Shown piece by piece: positions 24,738 to 33,354 of a stretch of DNA of 64,000 nt; the stretch's first letter is position 1, and each line of letters starts with the position of its first letter. The translations under genes were made by a program, and so were the position numbers. The stretch spans positions 62,001 through 126,000 of the forward strand of contig NZ_MTBG01000004.1 in NCBI RefSeq assembly GCF_002119405.1, given 5' to 3'. Origin of the DNA: Pseudoruegeria sp. SK021 (GTDB lineage: Bacteria > Pseudomonadota > Alphaproteobacteria > Rhodobacterales > Rhodobacteraceae). Below the pieces are notes generated by a model. The model searched no databases. It was given only the letters and a program-made list of their open reading frames with translations, and had not been told where the DNA came from.

Positions 24738-25883
24738 TCAGGCCACCTGACGTCCGTCGCACCACACGCCGCGCAAGGCCGGGGTGGTTCCGCTGGTCCG
24801 AAAGCGGATCAGATCCGCCCGCAGCCCCGGGGCCAGACGTCCGCGATCGGTCAGCCCGACCCGGTCTGCCGGGGTTGCGGTGACCGTGGCGATCCCCCGC
24901 GCCATGTTGCCCCAAATGGCACCAAGGATCACCCCGCCCATCAGCAACGACGCGGGGACATAATCTGACGACAGAATATCCACCAACCCCTGCTCGGCCA
25001 ACGACTTGGCCGCGATATTGCCAGAATGCGATCCGCCCCGAACAAGGTTGGGACCGCCCATGATGACGGCAATGCCCGCCGCGCGGCACGCCTCGGCCGC
25101 CTCTTGCGTGGTTGGGAATTCTGCCACCCTGACCCCGTGGACCTTTGATGTTGCAACCTGCGCCGCCGTCGTGTCGTCATGACTGGCCAACGTGGCGCCA
25201 AACCGGGATGCAGCCGCCACGGCAGCCGCTTCATGGCGCGCCCCCAGCCGCTGCTGCAACCCTTCCAGATAGCGCACGTACTCTTCAAATTTGGCTTGGG
25301 TCATGCCATTCTTGCCAAGGACATAGGCGGCGAACTTCGACACATCCCGGTATTGGCGCTGGCCCGGTGTATGATCCATCAAACTGACGATCCCGACCCG
25401 GTCGCTTGGGCCGAACTCATCCAGTTCCTCAATCAGGGTTTCCGAGCAAATCTCGGCCCGCAGATGCAAATGATGGCGGATTTTTAAGATGCCGGTCTCG
25501 CGGATCGCCAAAATCTCATCGGCAATGCCCCGGGCATATTTGCCATAGCCGGCCGACGGGTTCGACAGGACCGATCCGACCCGGATCGCATCGAAGACGG
25601 TGGTGATGCCGGTGCTGGCCAATTCGGCATCATGGGCGACAATCGCGGCCTGATGCGGCCAGTCCACACCCGGACGCGGCGCGATATGGCGTTCCAGATT
25701 GTCGGTATGCAACTCAATCAGCCCCGGCGCCAGAAAGTCGCCGTCGCAATCTACCGCGCCGCGCGGCACCGTCGTCCCGGTGGTGATGTCGTGAATTGCC
25801 CCGTCCCGGACCAGCACTTGGCCGCGCAAGGTTTCATCGCCAAGAACCAGCGTCGCATTGGCGAGAAGCAGATCCTGTGTCAT
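24738..25883 (-). CDS. phnM: PhnM: alpha-D-ribose 1-methylphosphonate 5-triphosphate diphosphatase
   Basis: 381 residues of the amidohydrolase superfamily. The PhnM block GLIELHTDNLERHIAPRPGVDWP (His and Asp ligands), the SLMDHTPGQRQY stretch, SHDDTT and SSDYVPASLL are all present. PhnM removes pyrophosphate from ribose-1-phosphonate triphosphate in the carbon-phosphorus lyase pathway. The ATG at 25883 begins the family N-terminus. The rest of the C-P lyase set (phnGHIJKL) is not in the window; only the divergent DUF1045 gene accompanies it. The core may lie elsewhere in the genome. Confidence 0.93.
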   Translation of the reverse strand: MTQDLLLANATLVLGDETLRGQVLVRDGAIHDITTGTTVPRGAVDCDGDFLAPGLIELHTDNLERHIAPRPGVDWPHQAAIVAHDAELASTGITTVFDAIRVGSVLSNPSAGYGKYARGIADEILAIRETGILKIRHHLHLRAEICSETLIEELDEFGPSDRVGIVSLMDHTPGQRQYRDVSKFAAYVLGKNGMTQAKFEEYVRYLEGLQQRLGARHEAAAVAAASRFGATLASHDDTTAAQVATSKVHGVRVAEFPTTQEAAEACRAAGIAVIMGGPNLVRGGSHSGNIAAKSLAEQGLVDILSSDYVPASLLMGGVILGAIWGNMARGIATVTATPADRVGLTDRGRLAPGLRADLIRFRTSGTTPALRGVWCDGRQVA

Positions 25884-25935
25884 GTCAGGCGTACCTTGTT
25901 CCAAAGCTTTGTGTCTGTCGCCGGAGACTTCCAAC

Positions 25936-26619
25936 ATGTTCAGCCGATATGCAATCTATGTCACGCCTCCACCGGGGATTTTTGCCGATTTGGGGGCGCA
26001 ATGGCTGGGCTGGGATGCGGCAACGGCCCAGACCTGCCCGCATCCCGAAATGCCCGGCGCATTGGACCAGATCACCGCGCAGCCGCGCCGTTACGGACTG
26101 CATGGCACGATGAAACCGCCGTTTCGGCTGGCGCCGGGGTTTGACCTTGCCGATCTGATCCGCGCCACGGATGCGTTTTGCGCCAGCCAGTCGGCACTGA
26201 CCCTTGGCCCGCTGGTGCCGCGCGAGATCGGCCAGTTTCTGGCGTTGGTCCCGAGCGGCGATACCGCGGCGCTGGACGCGCTTGCTGCGGCGACGGTGGC
26301 CGCGCTGGACCCGTTCCGCGCCCCGGCCACCGCGGCGGATCTGGCCCGCCGCCGCGCCAACGCGACCCTGACCCCGGCGCAGGATCAATTGCTGATCCAA
26401 TGGGGCTATCCCTATGTGATGGAGGAATTCCGCTTCCACCTTACCCTAACCGGGTCATGCGATGCCGCAAAACGCGCCGCGCTGGTGCCGCAGATTCATC
26501 ACCATTTTGCCCCGGTCCTTGACGTGCCGTTCCGGGTTGGCGACCTGACGATCCTTGGCGAGGATGCCGAGGGCCGGTTCCGTCATCTGCATCGCGCGGT
26601 GCTGGCTGGTCCGGCGTGA
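25936..26619 (+). CDS. DUF1045 phosphonate-associated protein (2H phosphoesterase-like)
   Basis: 227 residues. Two H-x-T motifs, YGLHGTMKPPF near residue 58 and FRFHLTLTG near 170, are the catalytic signature of 2H phosphoesterases. The family regularly sits in C-P lyase gene sets of alphaproteobacteria, where it may act on the cyclic ribose phosphate intermediate, a step otherwise done by PhnP; that role is inferred. A GGAGA site precedes the ATG. It is divergent from phnM with a 52-bp gap, so the two promoters must overlap. Confidence 0.85.
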   Translation: MFSRYAIYVTPPPGIFADLGAQWLGWDAATAQTCPHPEMPGALDQITAQPRRYGLHGTMKPPFRLAPGFDLADLIRATDAFCASQSALTLGPLVPREIGQFLALVPSGDTAALDALAAATVAALDPFRAPATAADLARRRANATLTPAQDQLLIQWGYPYVMEEFRFHLTLTGSCDAAKRAALVPQIHHHFAPVLDVPFRVGDLTILGEDAEGRFRHLHRAVLAGPA

Positions 26620-26623
26620 CGCG

Positions 26624-26642
26624 CCCCTCGTAGAACGAGGGG
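26624..26642. repeat. Short perfect hairpin after DUF1045
   Basis: CCCCTCGT (26624-26631) pairs with ACGAGGGG (26635-26642) across a 3-nt AGA loop, 4 bp past the stop codon. No T tract; it may protect the 3' end or help termination before corA. Confidence 0.5.
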
Positions 26643-26706
26643 TGGACCCCAGATGCAAGCGGTATAGACAGCCGCAAGTCTAGTTGTTTCCCGGGGGCCG
26701 AACATT

Positions 26707-27666
26707 ATGCTCTATTCCTATCTCACTGTGGACGGTCACCTAGAGGTTCAACCGCCGGAGGCACCGCTTGCGGACGCGATCTGGATTGATCTTCTGTCGC
26801 CCCTGCCGCAACAGGTTGCGCGCGTCGATGCCTTGGGGGTCGATGTGCCCTCCCGGCAAGAGATGGAAGAGATCGAACTGTCCAATCGGCTCTATCATGA
26901 CGACAATGCCATCTACATGACCGTGATGCTGCCCGGCATGTCCCATGACAAAAAGCCGACCTCTGGCCCGGTGACGCTGATTCTGACCGCCCAGACCCTT
27001 GTGACGGTGCGCCATCATTCCCCGACACCGTTTGACACCTTCGCGCAGCATTCGGGGCGGTCGGCGGCGGGATGCACCACATCCGGCCGGGTATTGCTGG
27101 GATTAACCGAAGAAATCATTGGCCGCCTCGCCGATTTGATGGAAGGCATCGGCAAGACCCTTGATGATGTCGGTCATCACACTTTCGATCTGGATGTCAC
27201 CCAGCGCCCGGATGATCTGCGCGCCTGCCTGACCGATATCGGACGGCAGGGCGAACGCTTGAACAACGTCCGCCTTGGCCTGCTGACCATGGAACGCGCC
27301 CTCAGCCATTTCAGCCAGTTGCCCCATGTGAAGGCCGAGGGCAAATCCCTGCCCAAGCTGGTGGCCGCCCAATTGCGCGATATTGAGGCGCTGGGGGTCC
27401 ATGCCGATTTCCTGTCCCAGCGGATCGGTTTATCCACTGACACCACCCTCGGGATGATCAATCTTGCACAGAACAGCACCGCACGGATCCTCTCGGTCGT
27501 GGCGACGCTGTTCATGCCGCCGACGTTGCTATCGTCGATCTATGGGATGAATTTCGTCAACATGCCGGAGCTGCAATCAGAATGGGGCTACCCGGTGATG
27601 CTGTTGACCATGCTGATCTCGGCGCTTGGAACGTACCGATTTTTCAAGTGGAAAGGCTGGCTCTGA
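26707..27666 (+). CDS. corA: CorA-family divalent cation transporter
   Basis: 319 residues: a large N-terminal cytoplasmic domain (1-255) and two C-terminal transmembrane helices separated by the invariant pore motif YGMNF (LLSSIYGMNFVNMP). CorA pentamers import Mg2+ (also Co2+ or Ni2+), and ZntB relatives move Zn2+; which applies cannot be decided here. The tail ends in the basic FFKWKGWL. No riboswitch was recognised in the short upstream gap. Confidence 0.92.
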   Translation: MLYSYLTVDGHLEVQPPEAPLADAIWIDLLSPLPQQVARVDALGVDVPSRQEMEEIELSNRLYHDDNAIYMTVMLPGMSHDKKPTSGPVTLILTAQTLVTVRHHSPTPFDTFAQHSGRSAAGCTTSGRVLLGLTEEIIGRLADLMEGIGKTLDDVGHHTFDLDVTQRPDDLRACLTDIGRQGERLNNVRLGLLTMERALSHFSQLPHVKAEGKSLPKLVAAQLRDIEALGVHADFLSQRIGLSTDTTLGMINLAQNSTARILSVVATLFMPPTLLSSIYGMNFVNMPELQSEWGYPVMLLTMLISALGTYRFFKWKGWL

Positions 27667-27779
27667 CGCCGGACCAGCCGCGCTCCACGCGGTGCCGCGC
27701 CGATTGTCGCCTTGACCTTGCCGCCTCTGCACCGCCATGACAGGCACAGGAACAGATATTGCCGGGAGGGCAAAAGACC

Positions 27780-28943
27780 ATGGTGCGACTGGCACAAAAC
27801 CTTGACCGTCTGGGAACAGAATCCGCCTTCGAGGTTCTGGCCCGGGCGCAGAAGCTGGCCGCCTCAGGCCGCGACATCATCAATCTCGGGATTGGCCAGC
27901 CGGATTTCCGCACCCCTGAGCATATTGTCGAGGCCGGGATCAAAGCGCTGCGCGACGGCCATCACGGCTATACCCCTGCCAACGGCCTGCCGGTTCTGCG
28001 CGAAGCCGTTGCCGCCGATTTGGAACGGCGCCACGGTGCGGCCGTCAATCCCGACAATGTGGTGGTGGTGCCGGGCGGCAAACCCACCATGTTCTTCGCG
28101 ATCCTGATGCTGGGCGAGCCCGGTGCCGAGATCATGTATCCCAATCCGGGCTTTCCGATCTATGAATCGGTCATTCGCTACAGCGGCGCGACCCCGGTGC
28201 CGATCCGGCTGTCCGAGGATCGCGGCTTTGCCTTTAATGCGGATGAGGTGCTGGCTCAGATCACCCCGGCCACCCGCCTGATCATCATCAACAGCCCGGC
28301 CAACCCGACCGGCGGCGTCACCCCCAAGGCTGAAATCGACAAGCTGGTGGCGGGGCTGATGGATCATCCCGACGTCGTGCTAATGTCGGACGAGATTTAT
28401 AGCCAGATGCTCTATGGGGATCGGGTCCATACCAGCCTGTTGCAATACCCCGAAATCCGCGATCGCCTGATCCTGCTGGATGGCTGGTCCAAGACCTATG
28501 CCATGACCGGCTGGCGCCTTGGCTATGCGGTTTGGCCTGATGCGATGGTGGCGCATGTCACCCGTCTGTGTATCAACGACCACTCCTGCGTCAACGCGGC
28601 GGCGCAATATGCTGGTCTGGCCGCCTTGACCGGGCCGCAAGACGAAGCCCGCGCCATGGTCGCCGAGTTTGACATCCGCCGCAGCGCCATCGTCTCTGCC
28701 CTGAATGACCTGCCGGGGGTGCGCTGTGCGGATGCGGCGGGGGCCTTCTATGCGTTTCCGAATATCGAAGGCACCGGCATGACCTCGCGTGAGGCGCAAG
28801 ACCGCTTCTTGAATGAGGTCGGGGTTGCCACCGTCGCGGGCACCAGCTTTGGTGCCTATGGTGAAGGCTATCTGCGGTTTTCCTATGCCAACAGCCTAGA
28901 GAACATCCAGACCGCCATCGCGCGGATCAAGACCTGTCTGTAA
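27780..28943 (+). CDS. Class I/II PLP-dependent aminotransferase
   Basis: 387 residues, fold type I aminotransferase of the aspartate aminotransferase superfamily. Visible motifs: INLGIGQPDF, the PNPGFPIYES active-site region, INSPANPTGG, SDEIYSQM and the PLP lysine in DGWSKTYAMTGWRLGY. It transfers an amino group between an amino acid and a 2-oxo acid; the substrate cannot be read from sequence. The ATG at 27780 follows GGGAGGG. Its last 17 bp overlap the convergent gntR gene. Confidence 0.92.
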   Translation: MVRLAQNLDRLGTESAFEVLARAQKLAASGRDIINLGIGQPDFRTPEHIVEAGIKALRDGHHGYTPANGLPVLREAVAADLERRHGAAVNPDNVVVVPGGKPTMFFAILMLGEPGAEIMYPNPGFPIYESVIRYSGATPVPIRLSEDRGFAFNADEVLAQITPATRLIIINSPANPTGGVTPKAEIDKLVAGLMDHPDVVLMSDEIYSQMLYGDRVHTSLLQYPEIRDRLILLDGWSKTYAMTGWRLGYAVWPDAMVAHVTRLCINDHSCVNAAAQYAGLAALTGPQDEARAMVAEFDIRRSAIVSALNDLPGVRCADAAGAFYAFPNIEGTGMTSREAQDRFLNEVGVATVAGTSFGAYGEGYLRFSYANSLENIQTAIARIKTCL

Positions 28944-29670
28944 CCGGACGGGCCAGGGCGGCGGGCTGTTTGACCGCCGCCATATCGTCTCGGAGGGAAT
29001 AGAACTCTCGGGTCTTTGGCATCAGATTTTCAAGGTGGACCCGAATGGCGGTGCCTGTCGCCTCGGGGTGCCGGGCCAGCAACCCATCCAGAATGGCGCC
29101 ATGTTGCAAGATCACCCGCTGGCGATTGCGCCGCCGTCGACCGTTCAGAAACCGAGTGCGCCACAACCGGCCCAGATAGGCCGCGTGGGTCCGCGCCAGC
29201 GCAGGATTATGGGCTGCAAGGGCAATGGCCCGGTGAAAATCCATGTCGATCTCGAACAGAACCAACGGGTCCGCCTGATCATAGGCCGCAACCAAGCGCT
29301 TGTTGATCGCCACCAGCGCCGCCAGATCCGCGTCCGAGGCATTGCGACACGCCAATTCGCCCGACAGCACTTCCAGCGCGATGATCACCTCCAGATCGTC
29401 CGAGGTTTCCTGAAGCGACGGATTGGCGATGATCGGGCTGCGCGATGGCCGCAGAATGATCAGCCCCTCTTGGGCAAGAATGCGGATCGCTTCCCGCATC
29501 GGGGTGCGGCTAACCCCCATCTCTTCGGCATTGTCCCGTTCCTTGACAGCGGAACCCGGTTCCAAAACCCCTAGCAGGATGTTGCGGCGCAGGTCGTTCG
29601 CAATCTTCCGCGCCAACGTACCCGCCGGCGGGTCAGTGGAGGTCAGACCAGTGTCAAGATCATGGGCCAT
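28927..29670 (-). CDS. GntR-family (FCD) transcriptional regulator of the sugar-acid island
   Basis: 247 residues: N-terminal winged helix-turn-helix (about 18-85; ERDNAEEMGVSRTPMREAIRILAQEGLI) and C-terminal FCD ligand-binding domain (about 95-225) with metal-ligand pattern D...H...H (FEIDMDFHRAIALAAHN, QHGAILDGL, AIRVHLENL). FCD regulators sense carboxylates and usually repress. It is divergent from a TRAP operon for acid uptake, with a perfect 14-bp palindrome between them and the same core at two other island promoters. Start 29670 gives the family N-terminus; the upstream frame is unrelated sequence. Confidence 0.93.
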   Translation of the reverse strand: MAHDLDTGLTSTDPPAGTLARKIANDLRRNILLGVLEPGSAVKERDNAEEMGVSRTPMREAIRILAQEGLIILRPSRSPIIANPSLQETSDDLEVIIALEVLSGELACRNASDADLAALVAINKRLVAAYDQADPLVLFEIDMDFHRAIALAAHNPALARTHAAYLGRLWRTRFLNGRRRRNRQRVILQHGAILDGLLARHPEATGTAIRVHLENLMPKTREFYSLRDDMAAVKQPAALARPVTDRS

Positions 29671-29717
29671 GCGCGCCGGTGCGCCTCTAAAGTTTCTGTG
29701 CCTTTGAAGTTTCGGGA

Positions 29718-29731
29718 TTTGGTATACCAAA
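29718..29731. promoter_or_regulatory. GntR operator candidate, site 1 (gntR/TRAP divergent promoter)
   Basis: A perfect 14-bp palindrome, TTTGGTATACCAAA, lies between gntR (minus) and the TRAP binding-protein gene (plus). It resembles UxuR/ExuR-type sites of FCD regulators. Two further GGTATACC copies occur at 39505-39518 and 41480-41493. Confidence 0.8.
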
Positions 29732-29854
29732 ACTGTTTGCTTGTCGATACAGAGTTGGTTAGCGTCCCAACACGAGCGGGAGGAAGCTGCTCTAAAAACA
29801 GCGCGAACCGCGCCATGATAAAACGACGTTTCGGCGTCGATAGGGAGGAAATAA

Positions 29855-30877
29855 ATGCAACTCACTCGCGTGATGACGTCGGTGGCCGCCTTGGCGACAA
29901 CCGCATTTTTGGGGTCTGCGGCACTGGCGCAGGAATTCACCCTGCGCTTGCAATCCCATTATGCACCGGAAACCACCTCGGGCAAATTGGCCCAGCAATT
30001 CATCGACGACGTTCAGGTAATGTCGCAAGACCGCGTGAAGATCGAAATGTTCTGGTCGTCCTCGGTTGTGAAATCGGTCGAAGGCTTTGATGCCGCCGCC
30101 TCGGGCATTTTGGACGGCGAAATGCATGGCGGCGCCTATCAGACTGGCAAAAATCCGGCCTTTCAGTTCGTCGGCGACATCATGGGCGGCTATGACACGC
30201 CGTGGCAGCAATATGCTTGGCTCTATAATGGCGGCAAAGAAGTCGCGAACGAGCTGTACAATCAATACGGCATGGAGCTGATCGGTTGGTGGATCTACGG
30301 TCAGGAATCACTGGCCTCGACCAAGCCGCTTGCAGGCCCGGAAGACCTGAAAGATTGGAAGTTCCGCTCGCCCCCCGGTCTTGAGACCGAGATTTTTGCA
30401 AATCTGGGCGCCAAGCCGATCGTGATGGATTTCACCGAAATCTTTACGGCGCTGGAAACCGGCATTATCGACGGGGCCGATGCCTCGGGTCTGGCCAACA
30501 ATGTGGGTCTGGGTCTGTATGACATCGCCACCGCGGCGACCTATCCCGGCTTCCACTCGATGCCGTCCGACCACCTGACCATCAACAAGAACGTCTGGGA
30601 CGGCCTGCCGGAAGACATTCAGCGCATCATCGATGTGGCGATGCAAAAGCTGGCCTTCCAGACCGCTTTGACCTTTGAGGTTGCCAATAACGAAGCCGCC
30701 GCCATGCTGCGCGAACAGGGCGTCACCCTGTACGAATGGTCGGCCGAAGACCGCGCCATCTTCCGCAAGGCCGCACAGGATTCCTGGCAGGTTTGGGCTG
30801 ACAAAACACCCGAAGCCCGGGCCTTGGTGGACAGCCACGTGGCCTTCCTCAACAAGCTTGGCCTGATCTCTAATTGA
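29855..30877 (+). CDS. dctP: TRAP transporter substrate-binding protein of the sugar-acid island
   Basis: 340 residues. A signal peptide (cleavage near ALAQEF) precedes a DctP-fold protein; the conserved Arg-containing helix is FRSPPGLETEIFANLGAKPI and the ligand-loop Asp/Glu stretch is FTALETGIIDGADASG. It binds an organic acid in the periplasm. It is the first gene of an operon that runs through dctQ, dctM, a UxaA-type dehydratase, a beta-hydroxyacid dehydrogenase and a permease, so the ligand is probably a sugar acid. It differs from the DctP at 5 kb in sequence. An AGGGAGGAA ribosome site precedes the ATG. Confidence 0.95.
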   Translation: MQLTRVMTSVAALATTAFLGSAALAQEFTLRLQSHYAPETTSGKLAQQFIDDVQVMSQDRVKIEMFWSSSVVKSVEGFDAAASGILDGEMHGGAYQTGKNPAFQFVGDIMGGYDTPWQQYAWLYNGGKEVANELYNQYGMELIGWWIYGQESLASTKPLAGPEDLKDWKFRSPPGLETEIFANLGAKPIVMDFTEIFTALETGIIDGADASGLANNVGLGLYDIATAATYPGFHSMPSDHLTINKNVWDGLPEDIQRIIDVAMQKLAFQTALTFEVANNEAAAMLREQGVTLYEWSAEDRAIFRKAAQDSWQVWADKTPEARALVDSHVAFLNKLGLISN

Positions 30878-30892
30878 TCACCAGCACGTCGT

Positions 30893-30921
30893 GGGCCGGC
30901 ATCCAGACCGGGTGCCGGCCC
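30893..30921 (+). terminator. Intercistronic hairpin between dctP and dctQ (second TRAP operon)
   Basis: GGGCCGGCA (30893-30901) pairs perfectly with TGCCGGCCC (30913-30921), followed by CTTTCCTC. It is placed like the hairpin of the first TRAP operon and probably gives excess binding-protein mRNA by partial termination or 3' protection. Confidence 0.7.
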
Positions 30922-30950
30922 CTTTCCTCAGCTCGGACGAGGCTTCTGTC

Positions 30951-31730
30951 ATGCAAAGCTCCAGCAGACCCGATGGTATTCTCTGGCCATTGGCCTTCAT
31001 TCTGTGTCTCGGCTACACAGTCTGGTACTTTCCAAGGCTGATCATCGTCGCGGGACTGGCCAACGATAATCTTACCTCGCAATACACCGCCGCCGGACCC
31101 ATCGACTATCTGGTCTTGGCCGGTGTGCTGATCGCGCTGTTTTTCGGGGTCAAGACCGCCCATGCCACATCCGGCGAACTGGAGGCTGTCAATCTGGTCG
31201 ACCGGATCAGCCTGTTTCTGGGCCGGGTCACCATGGTGCTGATCGTCATTCTGGTGTCGATCATGTTCTACGAGGTGATGTTGCGCTATGTCTTCGAAGA
31301 GCCGACGCTCTGGGCGAACGAGCTGTCGCTCTGGCTGGCCGGGTTCATCTTTCTGCTGTCGGGCCTCTATGCCATGCAGCAACGCAACCATATCCGCATT
31401 TACCTGCTCTATGATGTCCTGCCCCGGTCGCTGCAACGGGTCTGTGACACGGTTTCCACCCTGTTGATCGCCATCTTCGCCATCTGTCTGATCTGGGGCG
31501 GCTACAACGAAGCGCTGGCCAAATTCCTGCGCTGGGAGACCTTCGGCACCGCCTTCGACCCACCCATCCCGGCAACCATGAAACCAATGATCCTGATCGG
31601 AATGCTGATCGTCGCGCTTCAGGCGATCGCCAATCTGATTGCGGACTGGTCCAAGGAAGCTGTCGTTCACGCCGTTGTCGATGAAGATGAAATCGACGAC
31701 ATCATCCACTCTGTCGGGGGGGAAAAGTAG
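30951..31730 (+). CDS. dctQ: TRAP transporter small permease (DctQ type), sugar-acid island
   Basis: 259 residues, longer than usual. It has an extra N-terminal pair of hydrophobic segments (WPLAFILCLGYTVWY and DYLVLAGVLIALFF) ahead of the four canonical DctQ helices with VMLRYVFEEPTLWANELSLWLAGFIFLLSG. The C-terminus is acidic. It couples the binding protein to DctM. ATG 30951 has ACGAGG upstream. The next gene begins 4 bp after its stop. Confidence 0.92.
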   Translation: MQSSSRPDGILWPLAFILCLGYTVWYFPRLIIVAGLANDNLTSQYTAAGPIDYLVLAGVLIALFFGVKTAHATSGELEAVNLVDRISLFLGRVTMVLIVILVSIMFYEVMLRYVFEEPTLWANELSLWLAGFIFLLSGLYAMQQRNHIRIYLLYDVLPRSLQRVCDTVSTLLIAIFAICLIWGGYNEALAKFLRWETFGTAFDPPIPATMKPMILIGMLIVALQAIANLIADWSKEAVVHAVVDEDEIDDIIHSVGGEK

Positions 31731-31734
31731 ACCC

Positions 31735-33330
31735 ATGTTCGATACCGGAACAATCTCTCTCGTTCTTTTGCTGGGCATGCTGTTGCTGCTCGCCATCGGG
31801 ATGCCCCTTGCCTTCGCTTCCGCCGCCCTCGCGGTTGGCGTGTTGTTCATGAAATTCGGCCCGGACTTCCTGTTCGGCAATTTCGGCACCGGCCCCCTCA
31901 ACATCCTCGCGCAGCGGGTCTATGGCCTGATGACCGACTACGTGTTGATCTCAATCCCGTTATTTATCTTCATGGCTAATTTACTCGAACGATCGGGCAT
32001 CGCCAAAGAGATGTACAACTCGCTGAACATCTGGCTCAGCGGCACCCGTGGCGGCATCGCCATCGTCACCTCGATCATGGCCGTGATCATGGCGGCCATG
32101 TCTGGGATCATCGGCGGCGAGGTGGTCCTGCTGGGGCTGATCGCCCTGCCCCAGATGTTGCGGCTTGGCTATAACCAAAACCTCGCCATCGGGACGATCT
32201 GCGCCTCAGGCTCGCTTGGCACCATGATCCCGCCCTCCATCGTGCTGATCATCTATGGCCTGATCACCGAAACCTCGATCAAGGCCCTGTTCACCGCCAG
32301 CTTCCTGCCCGGCTTCATCCTCGCCAGCTTCTTCATCATCTATATCGTGGTGCGGACCCAGCTGAACCCCTCACTCGCGCCACTGCCCGAGCCGATCCCG
32401 GGCGAACCGCGCGGTGGTCAGAAAGGCATCCTGTTTGCCGCCTTCATGACCGTCATCGCCAGCGGCTTCTGTGCAGCCCTGTTCCTGCGGGCGCTGTTCT
32501 TCACCGTCACCGGCCAAAACGCCGAGGCCGTCGGCGTCGACCGCATCGCCCTTGGCACCCCCGACGACGCGATGACCTTCGGCATCGCCTTGGCGGTGAT
32601 GATCGCGGCGCTGTTGTTCCTCTTCGGACGGGCCCGTACCGCAAAAGCCTGGAGCATGGGGAAAGGCCTCGTGGCCCCCATGGTCGTGATCGGCGTTGTG
32701 CTTGGCTCAATCTATGGCGGCATTACCGGCATCACCGAAGCGGCCGGCATGGGCGTGATCGCGGTGGCTGTGATCGCCCTGATGCGCGGGGAAATGTCCG
32801 TCACCCTGATGTGGGACAGCCTGAAACGGACCCTGAAATCCACCGGCACGATCATCTGGGTCACCATTGGCGCCACCGCGCTGGCCGGAGCCTATACCAT
32901 TGCTGGCGGTCCAACCTATATCGCCAACCTGATCATCGGGGCTGAATTGCCGACCATGGGCATCATCCTGATCATGATGCTGATCTTCCTGTTCATGGGC
33001 GCGCTGATGGATTGGGTCGGCATCGTCCTGTTGATCATGCCGGTGTTCCTGCCGATCGTGCTGCGCCTGCCGGTGGAAGAACTAGGCCTGTTCGGTACGT
33101 TGGAAAAATCGCATGTGGCGATTTGGTTCGGCGTGGTGTTCTGTATGAACATGCAAGTCAGCTTCCTATCACCGCCATTCGGGCCCGCCGCCTTCTATTT
33201 GAAATCCGTGGCCCCGGCGCATATCTCTCTGACAGACATCTTCAAAGGCTTCCTGCCCTTCATCGGCATTCAGCTTTTGGCCCTGTCGCTTCTGCTGATT
33301 TGGCCGCCACTGATCGCTGTCTTCCTGTAA
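31735..33330 (+). CDS. dctM: TRAP transporter large permease (DctM type), sugar-acid island
   Basis: 531 residues with 12 or more membrane helices. The conserved DctM blocks ICASGSLGTMIPPSIVLIIYG and, near the end, FCMNMQVSFLSPPFGPAAFYL are present. It is about 75 residues longer than the DctM at 2.7 kb because of a hydrophilic loop and extra helices in the middle (about 220-300). It uses a sodium gradient to import the acid delivered by the binding protein. GGGGGGGAA lies upstream of the ATG. Confidence 0.95.
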   Translation: MFDTGTISLVLLLGMLLLLAIGMPLAFASAALAVGVLFMKFGPDFLFGNFGTGPLNILAQRVYGLMTDYVLISIPLFIFMANLLERSGIAKEMYNSLNIWLSGTRGGIAIVTSIMAVIMAAMSGIIGGEVVLLGLIALPQMLRLGYNQNLAIGTICASGSLGTMIPPSIVLIIYGLITETSIKALFTASFLPGFILASFFIIYIVVRTQLNPSLAPLPEPIPGEPRGGQKGILFAAFMTVIASGFCAALFLRALFFTVTGQNAEAVGVDRIALGTPDDAMTFGIALAVMIAALLFLFGRARTAKAWSMGKGLVAPMVVIGVVLGSIYGGITGITEAAGMGVIAVAVIALMRGEMSVTLMWDSLKRTLKSTGTIIWVTIGATALAGAYTIAGGPTYIANLIIGAELPTMGIILIMMLIFLFMGALMDWVGIVLLIMPVFLPIVLRLPVEELGLFGTLEKSHVAIWFGVVFCMNMQVSFLSPPFGPAAFYLKSVAPAHISLTDIFKGFLPFIGIQLLALSLLLIWPPLIAVFL

Positions 33331-33354
33331 CCTGTCCTAAACTTAGAACCGAGA

